Positions 23,224 to 35,200 of a stretch of 64,000 bases of DNA are shown here, piece by piece. How positions within the stretch are numbered: position 1 is the first letter of the stretch; every line of letters begins with the position of its first letter. The notes under the pieces are model-generated. The model did no database searches. It was not told the DNA's origin and worked only from the letters and a program-made list of their open reading frames with translations. This DNA comes from Chrysopilus asiliformis (lineage: Eukaryota; Arthropoda; Insecta; Diptera; Rhagionidae): contig OZ035961.1 of NCBI GenBank assembly GCA_964034945.1, forward strand, positions 92,811,491-92,875,490, written 5' to 3'. Both the position numbers and the translations under genes were made by a program.

Positions 23224-23520
23224 ATATATCAGTTTTATCAAAATTGCGGTTTTTATTTTAACTTTTGAAGAATAACACACCTCCAATAACAGTTTTTTAA
23301 TTTTTTTTCGAAATTCGCTTTTTTGAGAAAAAATGCATTTAACCAAATGTAAAGGAAATAAAATTTCCTACATTTTTTGCTTTAACGGTTTTCCATATCA
23401 GCAACGGTTCTAACATCATTCGAAAAATTAAAGTTTTTGAAAAATTTTCGCAAATTGTGCGCTTTTGAGATAAACGCATTAAAGGAAATAAAATAAAAAT
23501 TTCCTACATTTTTCGCGTTA

Positions 23521-23598
23521 GGCCCCGTTTAGACACAGCAAAACCCGCGCGAGTTCCGCGATTGTATCCACACGAATTCGCTATGTCTGAACGTGGCC
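23521..23598. mobile_element. 78-bp fold-back MITE nested in family E
   Basis: Ends GGCCCCGTTTAGACACAGC and GCTATGTCTGAACGTGGCC are inverted with few mismatches. Flanks are TTA on the left and TGA on the right, consistent with a mutated 3-bp duplication. It interrupts the family E text TTTTTCGCGTTA/ATGGTTTTCACG. Confidence 0.7.
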
Positions 23599-23945
23599 TG
23601 AATGGTTTTCACGTATCTCTAACGGTTCTTGAAATATTATTTTTTACATATTTTTACGGAAACTTATTGCAGAAGAAAGCCATGTCTGTTCACATCAGAT
23701 ATTCTTTTTTATTCTTTTGTTCAACCAAATTTATTAAAAAGGAGTTTGTTTATGCGAAAGGATGGACCCTAATAAGACACTTTTAGAGTTAAATCCATAT
23801 CAAATTTTTCTGTGTATATTTAAGGTAAATTAAAGTATTACTAAAACATGTTTACTGCCAAATTAATTTGTTTAAGATTTAGGAAATAATTTTTTTATTA
23901 ATATTTTAAATGCATTGACTTTTTGCTACAACTAAAACTGTTTAA

Positions 23946-24152
23946 CACGTTGACTGCCAGACCAATTTTGCAAAAATGTAAGGGAGATGCCAATACATGT
24001 AGACGTATGTAGAATGTACATATGCATGATTGTATGTATGTATGCATGTAGATTGTAGACCCAGCTATCGAAAATGATAGCCTTGGCCGCTCATGAATCA
24101 TAGTGCCAATTTTCACTGGCTATCAAAAATGATAGCCATAGTAGTCAATGTG
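23946..24152. mobile_element. TTAA-flanked MITE (piggyBac-like), CACGTTGACTGCCA ends
   Basis: Left end CACGTTGACTGCCA and right end TAGTAGTCAATGTG are imperfect inverted repeats, each flanked by TTAA, the piggyBac target. The interior has two small hairpins of the type GCTATCaAAAATGATAGC. 207 bp, non-coding. A relative sits at 60416-60664. Confidence 0.8.
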
Positions 24153-24156
24153 TTAA

Positions 24157-25544
24157 AATTTTTTAATTGTTATTTATCTAAATTCCAGAAACACAATATT
24201 TCAAATACAAATTAATCCTTGCAATGATCGTAAATCCTAAATTGCGGAATTGCATAAGAAACTTTATGTTTTGGCTGTAAGTTTACAAATAGGTACAAAA
24301 CCATAGCATGTCTCGTATTTAACTTTGTGTATTTTAATCTGTATTAAAAAGATTTACTTTCGCTACCACCGGTATTTAGTTAGCTCTTGGTGTACATTGA
24401 TGCTTGCAGTTCTGTGTTAACACAAATCGACACGGGTATAAACTGCAAAGAGCCATAAAATGCAAAAAAAAAAATGTCTGTTGCGGGTACTAAAAAGTGA
24501 ATGAAAGTTATTTCCTAAATCACATTAAAAATAGTTTTATTAACATTCTTTGTTAATTTTCGAAACGGAAAACTGAATACAAAAAAAAGAAGTTTAGCCT
24601 TCAGTTTTTATCAGCACAATTTACAAGCGGCGCCAATTTGAATAGTAATTGAGCGGTAATATGATTCTGAATGAATGAAATGCTTTTTTATGATTATTGT
24701 GATGATGCATAATTCTTTTTTGAGCATTGAATTATACACGGTTGGCTTGAACCGAATGTAATAAGCCACAGCAACAAAGTTGTTAAACGCGTTTTGGAAA
24801 AAGAAGTGTTAGTTATCATTTAAAATTTTACAATAAGGAATGCCTGCAGCGAAATATTTGTAACGCTTCATGATTTTGTACTAAATATTGTTGATTTGAC
24901 GTGATTGAAGTCAAATAAAACTAAAAATAAATAATTTCAATTGAAACAGCTCAAAAAAATGTGAAAAAATGTGAAAAAATGTGAAAAAATGTTTTTATAA
25001 TAAAAATCATAGATTTATCATCATTTCCCGAGAATATTTTTGCACCTGCATCGGGTTTCCCTCATATTTCATTTAAATGCAGTTAAAAAAAATTATCTGG
25101 TCAGTGACATTGGCCAAAAAGGTGACTTAAAGTTTGTTTTACTGATTTCTCTTTTCAAATTCAAATTTTTATCATTAAAAAGAAAACTTTTTGAATGAAA
25201 GTTAATTCATTTTATTCATAATTAATTTTACTATGATCCATTGTTATTGATTTTTTATGTAGAAAACTCTCTAATGGATTGAATACATAATTATTACATA
25301 GAAAATAAATAAATGTTTAACCTTGCATCATGAAAGTTGACGTTTATAATATAATATAATTTTTCAAAAAAAAAAAAAAGAAAACATACTACAAGAAAGA
25401 GTTATATATTATTAGGAAAAACTATTAAGATTTTTCTATTGAATTGTATTGCTGGAGCTTTGAAAAAGCGTTTCTCTGCAACTTGAGTAAGTACAATAGT
25501 CGTATTAGTAGTCGTTCAATTCAGAAAGTTAATAAATTTACAAG
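24157..25544. other. AT-rich intergenic DNA
   Basis: No gene recognised. A short tandem of AAAAAATGTG (three to four units) lies at about 24957-24992. Confidence 0.45.
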
Positions 25545-25700
25545 GAGCTGCCTAAAAACCCACGTTACACATTTAGGGGGACGAGGACGGTATGCGAGGT
25601 TTTACAATCCCATACCCAAAATCATGAAAAATCTTGACGAGCGGGAAGGGGGAATCGAAAAGCCGAAAACAAGCGTGACGTATTTTATGGACAGCCTCAA
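25545..25700. repeat. MITE-like repeat with 'GCTGTCCATAAAATACGTCAC' type ends
   Basis: Left end GAGCTGCCTAAAAACCCACG and right end GTGACGTATTTTATGGACAG are loosely inverted, around a TTTAGGGGGACGAGG interior. Degenerate relatives occur near 2745-2870, 7138-7310 and 47050-47140. The 136-codon frame overlapping it (25444-25854) is not convincing as a gene. Confidence 0.5.
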
Positions 25701-25754
25701 GTACTTTATTATAAGCCCATGCCTCGATATACGGTCTAGATCGATTCCAAAAAA

Positions 25755-25858
25755 AGGAAATCTAACTATTTTATTATGTGGAATTGTAATTATTACTAAA
25801 GTAATTAATTTAAATCACAAAATAGTTAATTTCTATTACAAAAATAGTCAATAGACTA
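25755..25858. repeat. Partial family D MITE
   Basis: TCTAACTATTTTATTATGTG, then AAAATAGTTAATTTCTATTA and ACAAAAATAGTC, which match the interior of the family D elements at 20569 and 44390. Outer ends missing. Confidence 0.5.
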
Positions 25859-25969
25859 ATAAGAACATTAGTGGACCCGCAATTTTTTAACCCAATCTCC
25901 GCGAAACCTTTTTAACCTCCCTCTTCCGCGAAATGTTAATGTCACAATTAGAGTCCAATCGAAGGTCCG

Positions 25970-26062
25970 TTTTTGCCCGAAGTCGAACTTCGGTATTCTA
26001 CTAACCCTACGAAGCCGAACTTCGGTGTTCTACTAACCCTTCGAAGCCAAACTTCGGGGTTT
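25970..26062. repeat. 32-bp palindromic tandem repeat (three units)
   Basis: Three units of about 32 bp, each holding CGAAGCCGAACTTCGG (self-complementary GAAG..CTTC) followed by TGTTCTACTAACCCT. It lies directly beside the hAT element at 26085. Confidence 0.8.
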
Positions 26063-26084
26063 TTTTTAAGCCGAAGGTTTGCAT

Positions 26085-26758
26085 CAGTGTTGTGCCGCGT
26101 AGTCTACGTGATGTAGACTACACCATTGTCTACGCGTATAGACTATTACTGTAGACAATGGTCTATTCTCTACGCGTAGACAATGTAGACAATCAATAAA
26201 ATAAAGGATAGCTGATTTAGTTTTAAAATGTCATTTTCTTCAATCATTTTAACATAATAAAGCACAATTTCCAGGAAGCAATCGCCAAATCCCGTCTTAG
26301 TCGGCTTTCGGCAGTATTTTACAAAAAATGTTTGCACTGCAGGCAAAAAGCGGAGTATTTGTTGTTGGCCTTAAAGCCCAGCTCTTTAAATGCTTTGTTT
26401 TTAAGCCTTCCTGCCATATTTAAAAAAAAACAGAATTTCACTGTGGGCACGTACGATAGGTACGGCGCTGGTGTCGCTGAGGAGCCCAGTTAGCGAATTT
26501 TCATACAAATTTAACTCTTTAGGGACAGCAGCGCCTCGCCATTTCTTGTAATTGGCCATTTCCTATATAGTATAGGATTAGATATATGACTCACTGAAGA
26601 CTTTGTTTTGACAGATATGAGAAAGTCTACATTGTCTACGCAAAGTCGACATTGTCTACGCCAATGTCTATACATTGTCTACCCCAAATCTATTGTCTAC
26701 GCTATTGTCTACACTGAAGTGTAGACAATCAAAGTCTACGCGTAGAGGAACAACACTG
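26085..26758 (-). mobile_element. Deleted hAT element with 8-bp target duplication
   Basis: Inverted ends CAGTGTTGTgCC (left) and GGAACAACACTG (right). The perfect 8-bp direct duplication GTTTGCAT lies at 26077-26084 and 26759-26766, diagnostic of hAT. Subterminal regions hold many copies of GTCTACGCGTAGACAAT-type sequence in both orientations. The interior keeps the start of a BED-finger transposase gene (26319-26417, minus strand). 674 bp, so strongly deleted. Confidence 0.93.
26319..26417 (-). pseudogene. hAT transposase N-terminus (BED-finger start)
   Basis: 32 codons from ATG: MAGRLKNKAFKELGF, then YSAFCLQCKHF, the first half (C-x2-C) of a BED-type zinc finger. A stop follows, and the rest of the transposase is absent from the element. 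Confidence 0.6.
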
Positions 26759-26969
26759 GTTTGCATACATGAATGTTACACAAAACAAATTTTGTCGTTA
26801 GAAATCTTATTAATAATAAAAAAAAGTTTTTTTTATATCTTAAAAATTGTCAAAATCAGTTAACTAAAGACGGTAGTCAACTGAAGACGGAATTTTATAC
26901 ATTTTTGACAACAGTTGTTTTGGAAAAAAATTTAGAAATTCAAATGCAATAAAACTTTCAACATTTAAC

Positions 26970-27549
26970 AAAAACATAACAAAAGCTATAATTGCCAATC
27001 TGGCAATTATTGAAAACCCGTTATGGTGATTTAAGTTGTATCAAAATTCCACTTTTAAGTCAAACTTTTCAATAAGATTTTTTGAAATTTATTCCAATCG
27101 GATTTTGATGTATGGGAGTTTTATGTAGAATCATATCCCAAATAACTTTTGTTCTTGCACTTTTTTGATAAGATGCACCGTTTTTGAGATATTCGCAAAA
27201 ACGTTTTAGTTCATATGGGGGGTACCCCCCAAATGGTTCATTTTTGCCCATTAAGGAACTTAGCCTCGCATTTTACGAAAAACGGATCCACGCAAAATTT
27301 CAAGTCTCTAGCTTAATCCGTGCGCCCGCAATCCGCGCCACAGACGGACGGACGGACAGACGGACAGACGGAAAGACGGGCGGACAGACGGAAATACGGA
27401 CGGACAGACGGACATGCAAAATTCAATTATTTTTATCAATCTAAACACACTGGTGTAATTCATTTTTGTGTGCGATGACGGGATGTTGGCGCTACAAACG
27501 GTAAGGCAAATCTAATATACCCTTTGATTTCACCATACGGGTATAAAAA
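26970..27549 (-). mobile_element. Family A (DINE-1-like) copy 4
   Basis: Reverse orientation: AACATAACAAAAGCTATAAT and hairpin TTGCCAATCTGGCAA at the left; GACGGACAGACGG core at about 27340-27413; CACCATACGGGTATAAAAA at the right. Complete. Confidence 0.88.
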
Positions 27550-27841
27550 TCATGTGTCGAACTAAACTCATTATCAAAATAGATTTCCTCTAATTTTCGC
27601 AATTTCTTTGTATTTTAGATCTGGATTAGATTTAAAAGTTTGCCTTTTATGTCTTTTTGAGACATTTCTTATACAAAAATGTTCTAACAAATCTCTCTGT
27701 TTTCATCGGAACGAAATTTTACCGTGAAAAATGTTCTAGCCAAATATTTTGAATTGATCAATATTTCATTTAATTTTTTTTTAAATATAACGGACTCGCA
27801 AGTTGCGATTCGAAAGAAAGTCGTATTCTTTCAAGTAATAA

Positions 27842-28023
27842 TGCTGCGTTTACACGAATGACAAATTTGTCATTTTTTTTTGTCATAAATTGTCATTACC
27901 GGGTAAATAGTATCATTTTTGTCGTTATTTCTGTCAGAAAATTGACAATCTCTCATAAAAGATTGAACTTGTCCATTCTGTTATGACAGATTGTCATTAT
28001 CTGTCATTCGTGTAAACCCAGCA
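27842..28023. mobile_element. TAA-flanked MITE with TGCTGCGTTTACACG ends
   Basis: Inverted ends TGCTGCGTTTACACGAATGA and the inverse of its partner CGTGTAAACCCAGCA, with TAA on both sides (PIF/Harbinger-type target). The interior has several copies of TGTCATT/AATGACA. 182 bp. Confidence 0.87.
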
Positions 28024-28026
28024 TAA

Positions 28027-30432
28027 GTCTACGAGAATCGGGGTGTTTTTTTTTGAGACCAGCAATTTCTAAATCTTTAGCGTAACTTTATATTTTTTTT
28101 TATTGTTTTCTGCCTGAAACTGAATAAAAATTCAACAGTTTCATTGTTGGGGTATTAAATTTATATTAGTTTCCACGCTAACAACCGACACATCAGTATT
28201 CGATAACGGAAATCAGGACTTCCGTAAGTACCTACACGGATTAAAAATTTTAATGTTTTTTTTTGTACCGTAACGAGAAGCAATGCATGTGTATCTATTG
28301 GTTTTTACAATGATTAAAATTAATAAAACAAAATTATCATCATGTTATATGATTGAATACATAAAACTTTAATATAGAAACTGTTATTCCTAAAATGTTC
28401 AATTTTATGTCGGTGTTGTAATCATCGTCATAAAGACTAGGTGAGGAAGTACTTTGTGAGGAAGTTTCCATTCACAATTTCATTAGAAAAACGGAAAACT
28501 CATCGTTGATATTACGCATAAAGAAGGAGGAATTTTCCAAATGGAAACCAGATGAGTCCAGCAGCGTTCCTTAACGGTCGAACGCCTCAAATGGTAAGAA
28601 GAAAAATAGCTTTTTCTATACAGCAAGAGGAAATACCTTCTTTTTTGTTCAAAAATAATAATCTAACAAGATTCAACGATTATATGAGCTAGCATTGTTG
28701 ACTATCTATGGATAACCATATATCAAGTATTGATTAAAAATAAATAATGATATAGTAATCGTGCAGAAAGGTAGATATTCAATTTAAATTCACCGCTAAT
28801 TTGAAATCCATCGCAATGTGTTTGGAGGTAAATTTCAATGGTCAACTGCGATGCGATCGCAACTAAAATACAAAGAAGAAAAAGAAGAAGATAAAAAAAT
28901 ATCGAAAAATTTAATAATATTCAGTATAACAATAAAAACAGCTATGTAATATTCATAAGTATATGCGATGCCCAACTAAACAAATTATATTATTAACAAA
29001 TAATTTCCGGGTAAGTATTACCCGTTGTATCTGATAGTTACTTTTTCAGTTCTATTCATTCGGTTTGGAATTACAAATCAAATGCTGAATAAGATTTTGA
29101 TAATAAAAACTTACACTTTGATCCGTTCGAATCTTCTGAAAAACTCTTGATGCAAACGTTACGTTTTGTTTTTTGCTGATAAAGGCGTGAAGACGTTTTT
29201 ACACTTTTAAGCAAGTCTGGTAATTATCAGTCACTGGTTTTTTGTAACAAAATGAATTTTTCTTAATTGCATATAAAAAATATTTCACAAATTGTATGCA
29301 CTTGAACTTTTATTGGCATTGGCAACACATAATTCACAATTATGAGACGCATTCAGGAGAAAGTTCCGCGGAACTAAAAACATATCACGATTGGACACTA
29401 CAGGTGCTCTCGACCGGCGACTTGGGGGATTACTACAAAAGTCCGTTACTTTATTTCACTTATTTTGCTTACTTATTCAATTGCACGTCAATACTTACTG
29501 AATAACATACGAACGAGTATTACAATGTTTATGTTGATATTATTAAGCGTCCCTACTTATAGACTGCTTAATATGTTGTACTATTTTGTTACTAATATTA
29601 AATCGTTAAACGATCTAAAGCCGTTTATTTTTTGCACTTAATCGAACCAATGACGATGTTGTCGTCGTTATGCGCTTTTTAACTTTCCTATTTGCAGTAG
29701 TCCAGGTGAAAGATAAAAATGTTTATTTTTTTTCTTATTCTTTCGCTTTTGCTATAGTTTGCTAGTTAGTTATTCGAGCAACCTTTTGGAAATTATTGAA
29801 TTCCGTTGCCGTGATCAATCTACGATCGTATGCAAAAAAAAACAGTCCAAAATAAAAGCGTAACAATTAGTCACTAATCACCAATTCAGGTGATAATTTC
29901 ACTAAATCTTTTCGTTTGTGCTATCGATCGTTCAAATTGGAATAAAGAATGTCATTTGATTGATTTCGTCTAATCTTTGATCACTAAATTCGGTATATTT
30001 GGCGAGGTGCGTTCAACCGATCAAAGCTTTGTACAAAAAAAAACCAAAAAAAAAAATTCACTTGAGCAAAAAAATCACCTTTTCGGGTGGAGATTTCCTT
30101 CCGGTGATCTTTTAATGAAATCTTTCAATTTAAAACGATATCGATGAGCTTATGCTAGCTACCGCGCTCTATCAACAATTTCTATTGAATGTTTGAAAAT
30201 CGCGCTGCTAGTTTAACTGCTACCTGCTTTTTTACCTGTCGATCGCGATCATTTGATTGTCGGGCTAATGCTGAACGGAATGCTGTTGTCGACTTGCGGT
30301 GTATGCCGTAACTGAGATCTTGGATTTCATTTCTTATACGAATTACCATGGAACCGTCGCACCTGAATCCCGTATATTTTATCAACGGGGCCTTATGATC
30401 ATGTGTTGAGTTAAATTAAGTTAACTACTCAC
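28027..30432. other. AT-rich intergenic DNA
   Basis: No gene established. A frame at 30182-30385 on the minus strand (containing ARQSNDRDRQ) is open but has no ATG at its 5' end and cannot be spliced in phase to the candidate exon at 30433 with an obvious junction. Confidence 0.4.
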
Positions 30433-30585
30433 CTGGCGTTATTACTATATACCGTGCCGGAGTAGTGTCGCTGTTGTTACCTCCCCTGTCCCCTGATTTT
30501 TGGATATTTAACCGTTGTGATACTTCTTGCACTGTTTTAGTGAATCCCAGTATGTTTTCTGTCTGATGGTGGTTGCTTCTTGTTG
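30433..30585 (-). CDS. Candidate internal exon of an unidentified gene
   Basis: The minus strand has a good acceptor (AATTTTTACAG) before 30585 and a consensus donor (CCAG|GTGAGT) after 30433. One frame stays open across the 153 bp: ..HHQTENILGFTKTVQEVSQ, then RLNIQKSGDRGG and ARYIVITP. Composition (Q, N, S, T) is that of a protein rather than translated repeat. No partner exon could be joined in phase with confidence: the nearest AG gives a 41-bp intron and soon a stop. Product not recognised. Confidence 0.3.
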
Positions 30586-31073
30586 CTGTAAAAATTACGG
30601 TCGATTAATATGCGACGATTACGGTGGTTGGGTCTTACTTGGCAAGAAGCGAGTGAAACATTATTGACGCACGTACATGCAGATACATTTATATTTCTGG
30701 TATTATCTATTTAAATAATACCGATAGGGGTATGACGACTGTGATTGACTTTATGACGTATGTTTGCTGTCATTGAATTTTCGATTGGAATTTGCATGAG
30801 GATGATTTTTTGCGTAAAAATTACGAAAATTTTAAATTAATTTGAAGGACATGTGTAGGTTGAAGTTATAAAACAAAGACTTTTTCTTCTTTTGGCACAT
30901 TTTTAACTCGTCGTCTATCGGACAAAGGACCTGTTAAAATTATTATTTAGGTTTACTAGACTGCTGCTTGTACGCAGGCTTTTCTTTACTTTTTTGCCCA
31001 AATACGAAAAAAATCTTAAATATTACATTTATTGCAAGTCGTTTTTAGAAATACTTAAAGCAAAAATAAATGT

Positions 31074-31584
31074 AAAAACATAACAAAAGCTATAATTGCC
31101 AATCTGGCAATTATTGAAAACCCGTATAGTGATATGACATTGTTCGAAGTTTAAGTAAACGACGAACAGATGTATCAAAACTCCACTTTGAAGTAAAACT
31201 TTTCAATAAGATTTTTTAAAATTTATTTCAATCGGATATTGATATATGGGAAGATGCACCGTTTTTGAGATATTCGCAAAAATCGTTTTCGCTCGTATGG
31301 GGAGTACCCCCCCTAATGGTCCATTTTCGCCCATTAACGAACTTAGCCTCGCATTTTACGAAAAACGGATCTGCGCAAAATTTCAACTCTCTAGCTCAAT
31401 CCGTGCGCCCGCAATCCGCGCCACAGACGGACAGACGGACGGACGGACATGCTAAATTCAACTTTTTTTATCATTCTAAACACACTGGTGTAATTCATTT
31501 TTTTGTGTGATGACGGGATCTTGGCGTTACAAACGGTAAGGCAAATCTAATATACCCTTTGGTTTCACCATACGGGTATAAAAA
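31074..31584 (-). mobile_element. Family A (DINE-1-like) copy 5
   Basis: Reverse orientation, complete at both ends (AACATAACAAAAGCTATAAT, hairpin TTGCCAATCTGGCAA, right end CACCATACGGGTATAAAAA). The ACAGACGG core is short (about 31425-31448). About 60 bp are missing relative to copy 2, between the ATCGGATATTGATATATGGG and AGATGCACCG blocks. Confidence 0.86.
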
Positions 31585-31886
31585 TGAAATTGCGTTTAGG
31601 TCAATCTGATTTCAGTAGTAGGCGAGCCGTTAAAATATGAGATTAGGATATCTAAAAGTGAGGGTTTAAAACGAATTTCTTCTCCACTGCTACACCTATA
31701 GTTTTACATAACAAGGGATTCTTACATTTGTAAGGGATTGTAATCCATCAACAGCAACAGTCGAAACTGATATCACTATCACTAGTGATGAAATTGCAAA
31801 TTTTGGGTCCTTCACAAAAAATGTTTTTTTCAACCACCTAAAAACTAAAAATTTTGTTATAGTTATGCTTTCGTCGAAAAGTTTTT

Positions 31887-32229
31887 TGTAAACTTTTGGT
31901 TATCGCAATAAGAAAAACAAACACCGCCAATTCGCTTTACGATTTATTTGATCCGTACGATACAGAATCAGCTTACGAACTAACAAAATATTTCTGTAAT
32001 ATTTTAGATGAGAGTTATTCAGAAAACAGGATTTCAATTGTTCATTTAAAGCAAAGTAAAAAATTGTGACCATAAATGGTAATCTAGCAAATTCGAATAT
32101 TTCAATTGTATACAAACGGTAATTTCATTTTGAGTAGCAAATATCGGTAATAGAAAGAACAATAATAAAAATTAAAATAAACATTTTGATATTTTATAAA
32201 ACGAATTGAATTGCGTTTCAATTCTAACA
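31887..32229 (-). repeat. copia 3' LTR
   Basis: 343 bp. On the minus strand it begins TGTTAGAATTGAAACGC and ends CGATAACCAAAAGTTTACA, i.e. standard TG...CA ends. Same sequence as the LTR at 36422. It supplies the polyadenylation region of the element RNA. Confidence 0.95.
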
Positions 32230-32238
32230 CTCCTCCTC
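32230..32238 (-). other. Polypurine tract of the copia element
   Basis: GAGGAGGAG on the minus strand, directly before the 3' LTR; the standard plus-strand DNA primer position. Confidence 0.8.
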
Positions 32239-32241
32239 AAT

Positions 32242-35200
32242 TCAATTACATATTCCAAGAGAAGTTCTTAAAAATTCAAACTGTTTGGCAGCAAGTGGTT
32301 TGGTAAAAATGTCAGCCAGCTGTTTTGAACTGCTGATGTAGTTTACCTTGATCTTGCCTTCTTCTATTGCTTGACGAATAAAATTGTACTTTACGTCGAT
32401 GTGTTTCATACGTTTATGCTCCCGCGGTTCATTGGAGATTCCGATGCAGGCTTGATTATCCTCGTAGATTTTAATTGGCTCATTGAATTTGATGTTTAGT
32501 TCCTGCAGCAGACCCTTGAGCCAAATTCCCTCACAAGCAGAAGCACAAAGGGCTACATATTCAGCTTCCGTTGAAGACAAACATGTTGATGGCTGCTTTC
32601 TAGTAGCCCACGAAACTGTGCAACCAAAAACTTTGAAGACGTATCCAGAAACTGATTTCCTCTCTTCTACGTCATTTGCCCAATCGGCGTCAGCATATCC
32701 CAACAATGGTTCCGCATTTTCATCCCTACGATAAATTAAAGAAAAATCAATTGTTTGTTTAATATACCTCAAAATTCTTTTTGCATGTTTCCAATGCACG
32801 TCGCCAAAATTATTTTGAAATCTGCTGAAGTAGTTGACGGAAACGCTTAAATCAGGGCGACATGATGTCATCATATACATCAAACAACCAATCAGCTCAC
32901 GGTAGGGTTTGTCTGTTGTAATAGAATTGTCTTCCTTCACGAGCTTTAGACTTTGCTCCATTGGTGTTGAAATTCCATTACACTCTTCCAGACCAAATCT
33001 TTTTAAAACATTTGCCCAATAATGCGTCTGATTCAATTTTAAAGTACCTTTTGTAACATCACGCACAATATTTATTCCCAAAAATTGTTTAGAATCTTTT
33101 AAGTCTTTCATTTCAAACGCACTAGACAATTTTAATTTAATTCTGCGTATTTCATTGATGTCATTACCTATTATTAACAAATCATCAACGTATAGTAATA
33201 TATAAATAATTATGTCTCTTTGAAACTTCACATATAAACAATAATCCGCGTTTGTTCGAATAAAATTTAGTCTTTTCATAAAACTATTGAACTTCTCGTT
33301 CCACATTCTAGACGATTGTTTTAGTCCGTATAGGGATTTATTGAGTTTACACACTAAATCCTTTTTTACAAAACCGTCCGGTTGGCGCATAAAGATTTCC
33401 TCATTTAATTCTCCATTGAGAAAGGCGGTTTTGACATCCATTTGTTCAACATGAAATTCAAAATGATTTGCGACTGCCAATAATGTCCTTAACGTTACAA
33501 GTTTCGCGACTGGTGCATATGTTTCGTTATAGTCGAAACCTTGTTTTTGTGAAAAACCCTTTGCAACCAGTCGGGCCTTATATTTTTCTATCTCACCATC
33601 ATAATTTCTTTTAATTTTGAACACCCATTTACAGGCTATCGCTTTTCGCCCGGGTGGTAATTTTGTCAGCGTCCAAGTATTCATTTTTTTGAGAGAATCA
33701 AGCTCCTCCTCAATTGCCAACTTCCAATTTGGCCAGTCATCGGATTTCTTGGCTTCTTCAATGCTGTTAGGAACTTGATCAACAAAATTTTCGGCACTTA
33801 AAGCAAAAACAGTTTCACATGACAAATTGGACGCTCCATACCTTTCTAACGGCTTTGAAATTCTGCCAGATCTAGTGGTGATGACCTTATCCGAGCTTGT
33901 TTCAGAGTCACAGGACGCATATTCCTCATTTTCAATCATAGTGGCGTCACTTTTATCAAATGTCATGTCACTTTCCCAGTCACTGCCGCTTTCATTACCT
34001 TTTATGTCCAAGTTATTATAGCTGACGTCTCGATCACTTCCCTCAATAACGTCGGTTTCATCAGGATCTTCAATTCTTTCCCTTAGATCATATTTATCAA
34101 TTTGGGACAAACTTTCATCAAATACCACATCACGAGCAACGACTATTTTCCTCTTTTCTGGATTCCATAGACGATATCCGTTTGGTGCATATCCCATCAT
34201 TCTGCATTTTACTGATTTTGGATCCAGTTTCGAACGCTGTTCGTTAGGCACATGAACATAAGCTATAGAACCAAAAACGCGCAAGTTGCTTAAGTTCGGT
34301 TTTCGCCCGTACCAAATCTCAGCAGGAGTAATTTTTCCTCGGTCATCCTTAAACGCTGAAGTCGGACTTCTATTGATCAAATACGTTGAAGCGAGAATTG
34401 CTTCCGACCAAAACTTCTTTGGCACATTTCCATCAAAAATCATGGTTCTTGCCCGTTCCATGACGACTCGGTTAAACCTTTCGGCAACTCCGTTTTGTTG
34501 CGGCGAGTACGGAATTGTATATTCGAGTTTGATGCCTTTTTCTTTACAAAACGATTTGAACTCTGTAGACGAATATTCTCCACCGTTATCACATCTAATC
34601 CGAGCAATTTTTCTTTCAAAGAACGAAGTACACAATTTATAATATTCTTGAAATTTTTCAAACACGTCCGATTTCCGTTCGATTAAATAAACCACAGAAA
34701 AATGCGAAAAGTCATCGATAAAACTAACAACATATTTATGATTATCATGAGAAGTGGGAGTAATTGGTCCCATAACATCACTGTGTATCAATTCTAGAAT
34801 TCGTTGAGATCTATTTTCAGCAACCTGTTTGAAAGGCAATCGACATTGCTTGCCTATTTGGCAGGCTTCACAAATTCTGTTATGGCGATTCCTTTCGAAG
34901 TTTTTAATACCATCAACCATATTATTTTTAAGTAATTTATCGATATCATTATTATTTAAATGTCCTAAACGACGATGTAAAAGAAAAAATCCATTATTGT
35001 TTTCACATAAATTCACCGAATCTATTTTATTCATAAAAATTTTGAATTCAAAAAGTTTATCGCGTTTATAACCTTGTCCGACCAAAATCTTGTCCTTAAA
35101 CATTTCGACTTTCCCGTTTTCGAACACAATTTTAATTCCACTTTTTTCTAAGCGTGTAATCGAAAACAAATTACAAGTTAAATCCTTCACATATAATACA

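Larger units (their letters stand above)
22177..23650 (+). mobile_element. Family E repeat, copy 4, interrupted by family A copy 3 and a 78-bp MITE
   Basis: Starts ACTTTCCTTTGCG, has the GACCGACTCGAGAACGGGAGC block, an expanded CTGTCGGT core and TCGAGAACACGTTGAGCTTG. It is split by family A copy 3 (22679-23223) and resumes with ATCAGTTTTATCAAAATTGC. Two internal units (TTCCTACATTTTTtGC..TAACGGTTTTCcaTAT) follow. Right end not precise. Confidence 0.6.

Noticed and set aside
24957..24992. CRISPR-like short repeats (also 16694-16731 and 62363-62450)
   Set aside because: Simple contiguous tandem repeats with no spacers, in a eukaryotic genome.
25444..25854. 136-codon plus-strand frame
   Set aside because: Overlaps a MITE-like repeat and a family D fragment.
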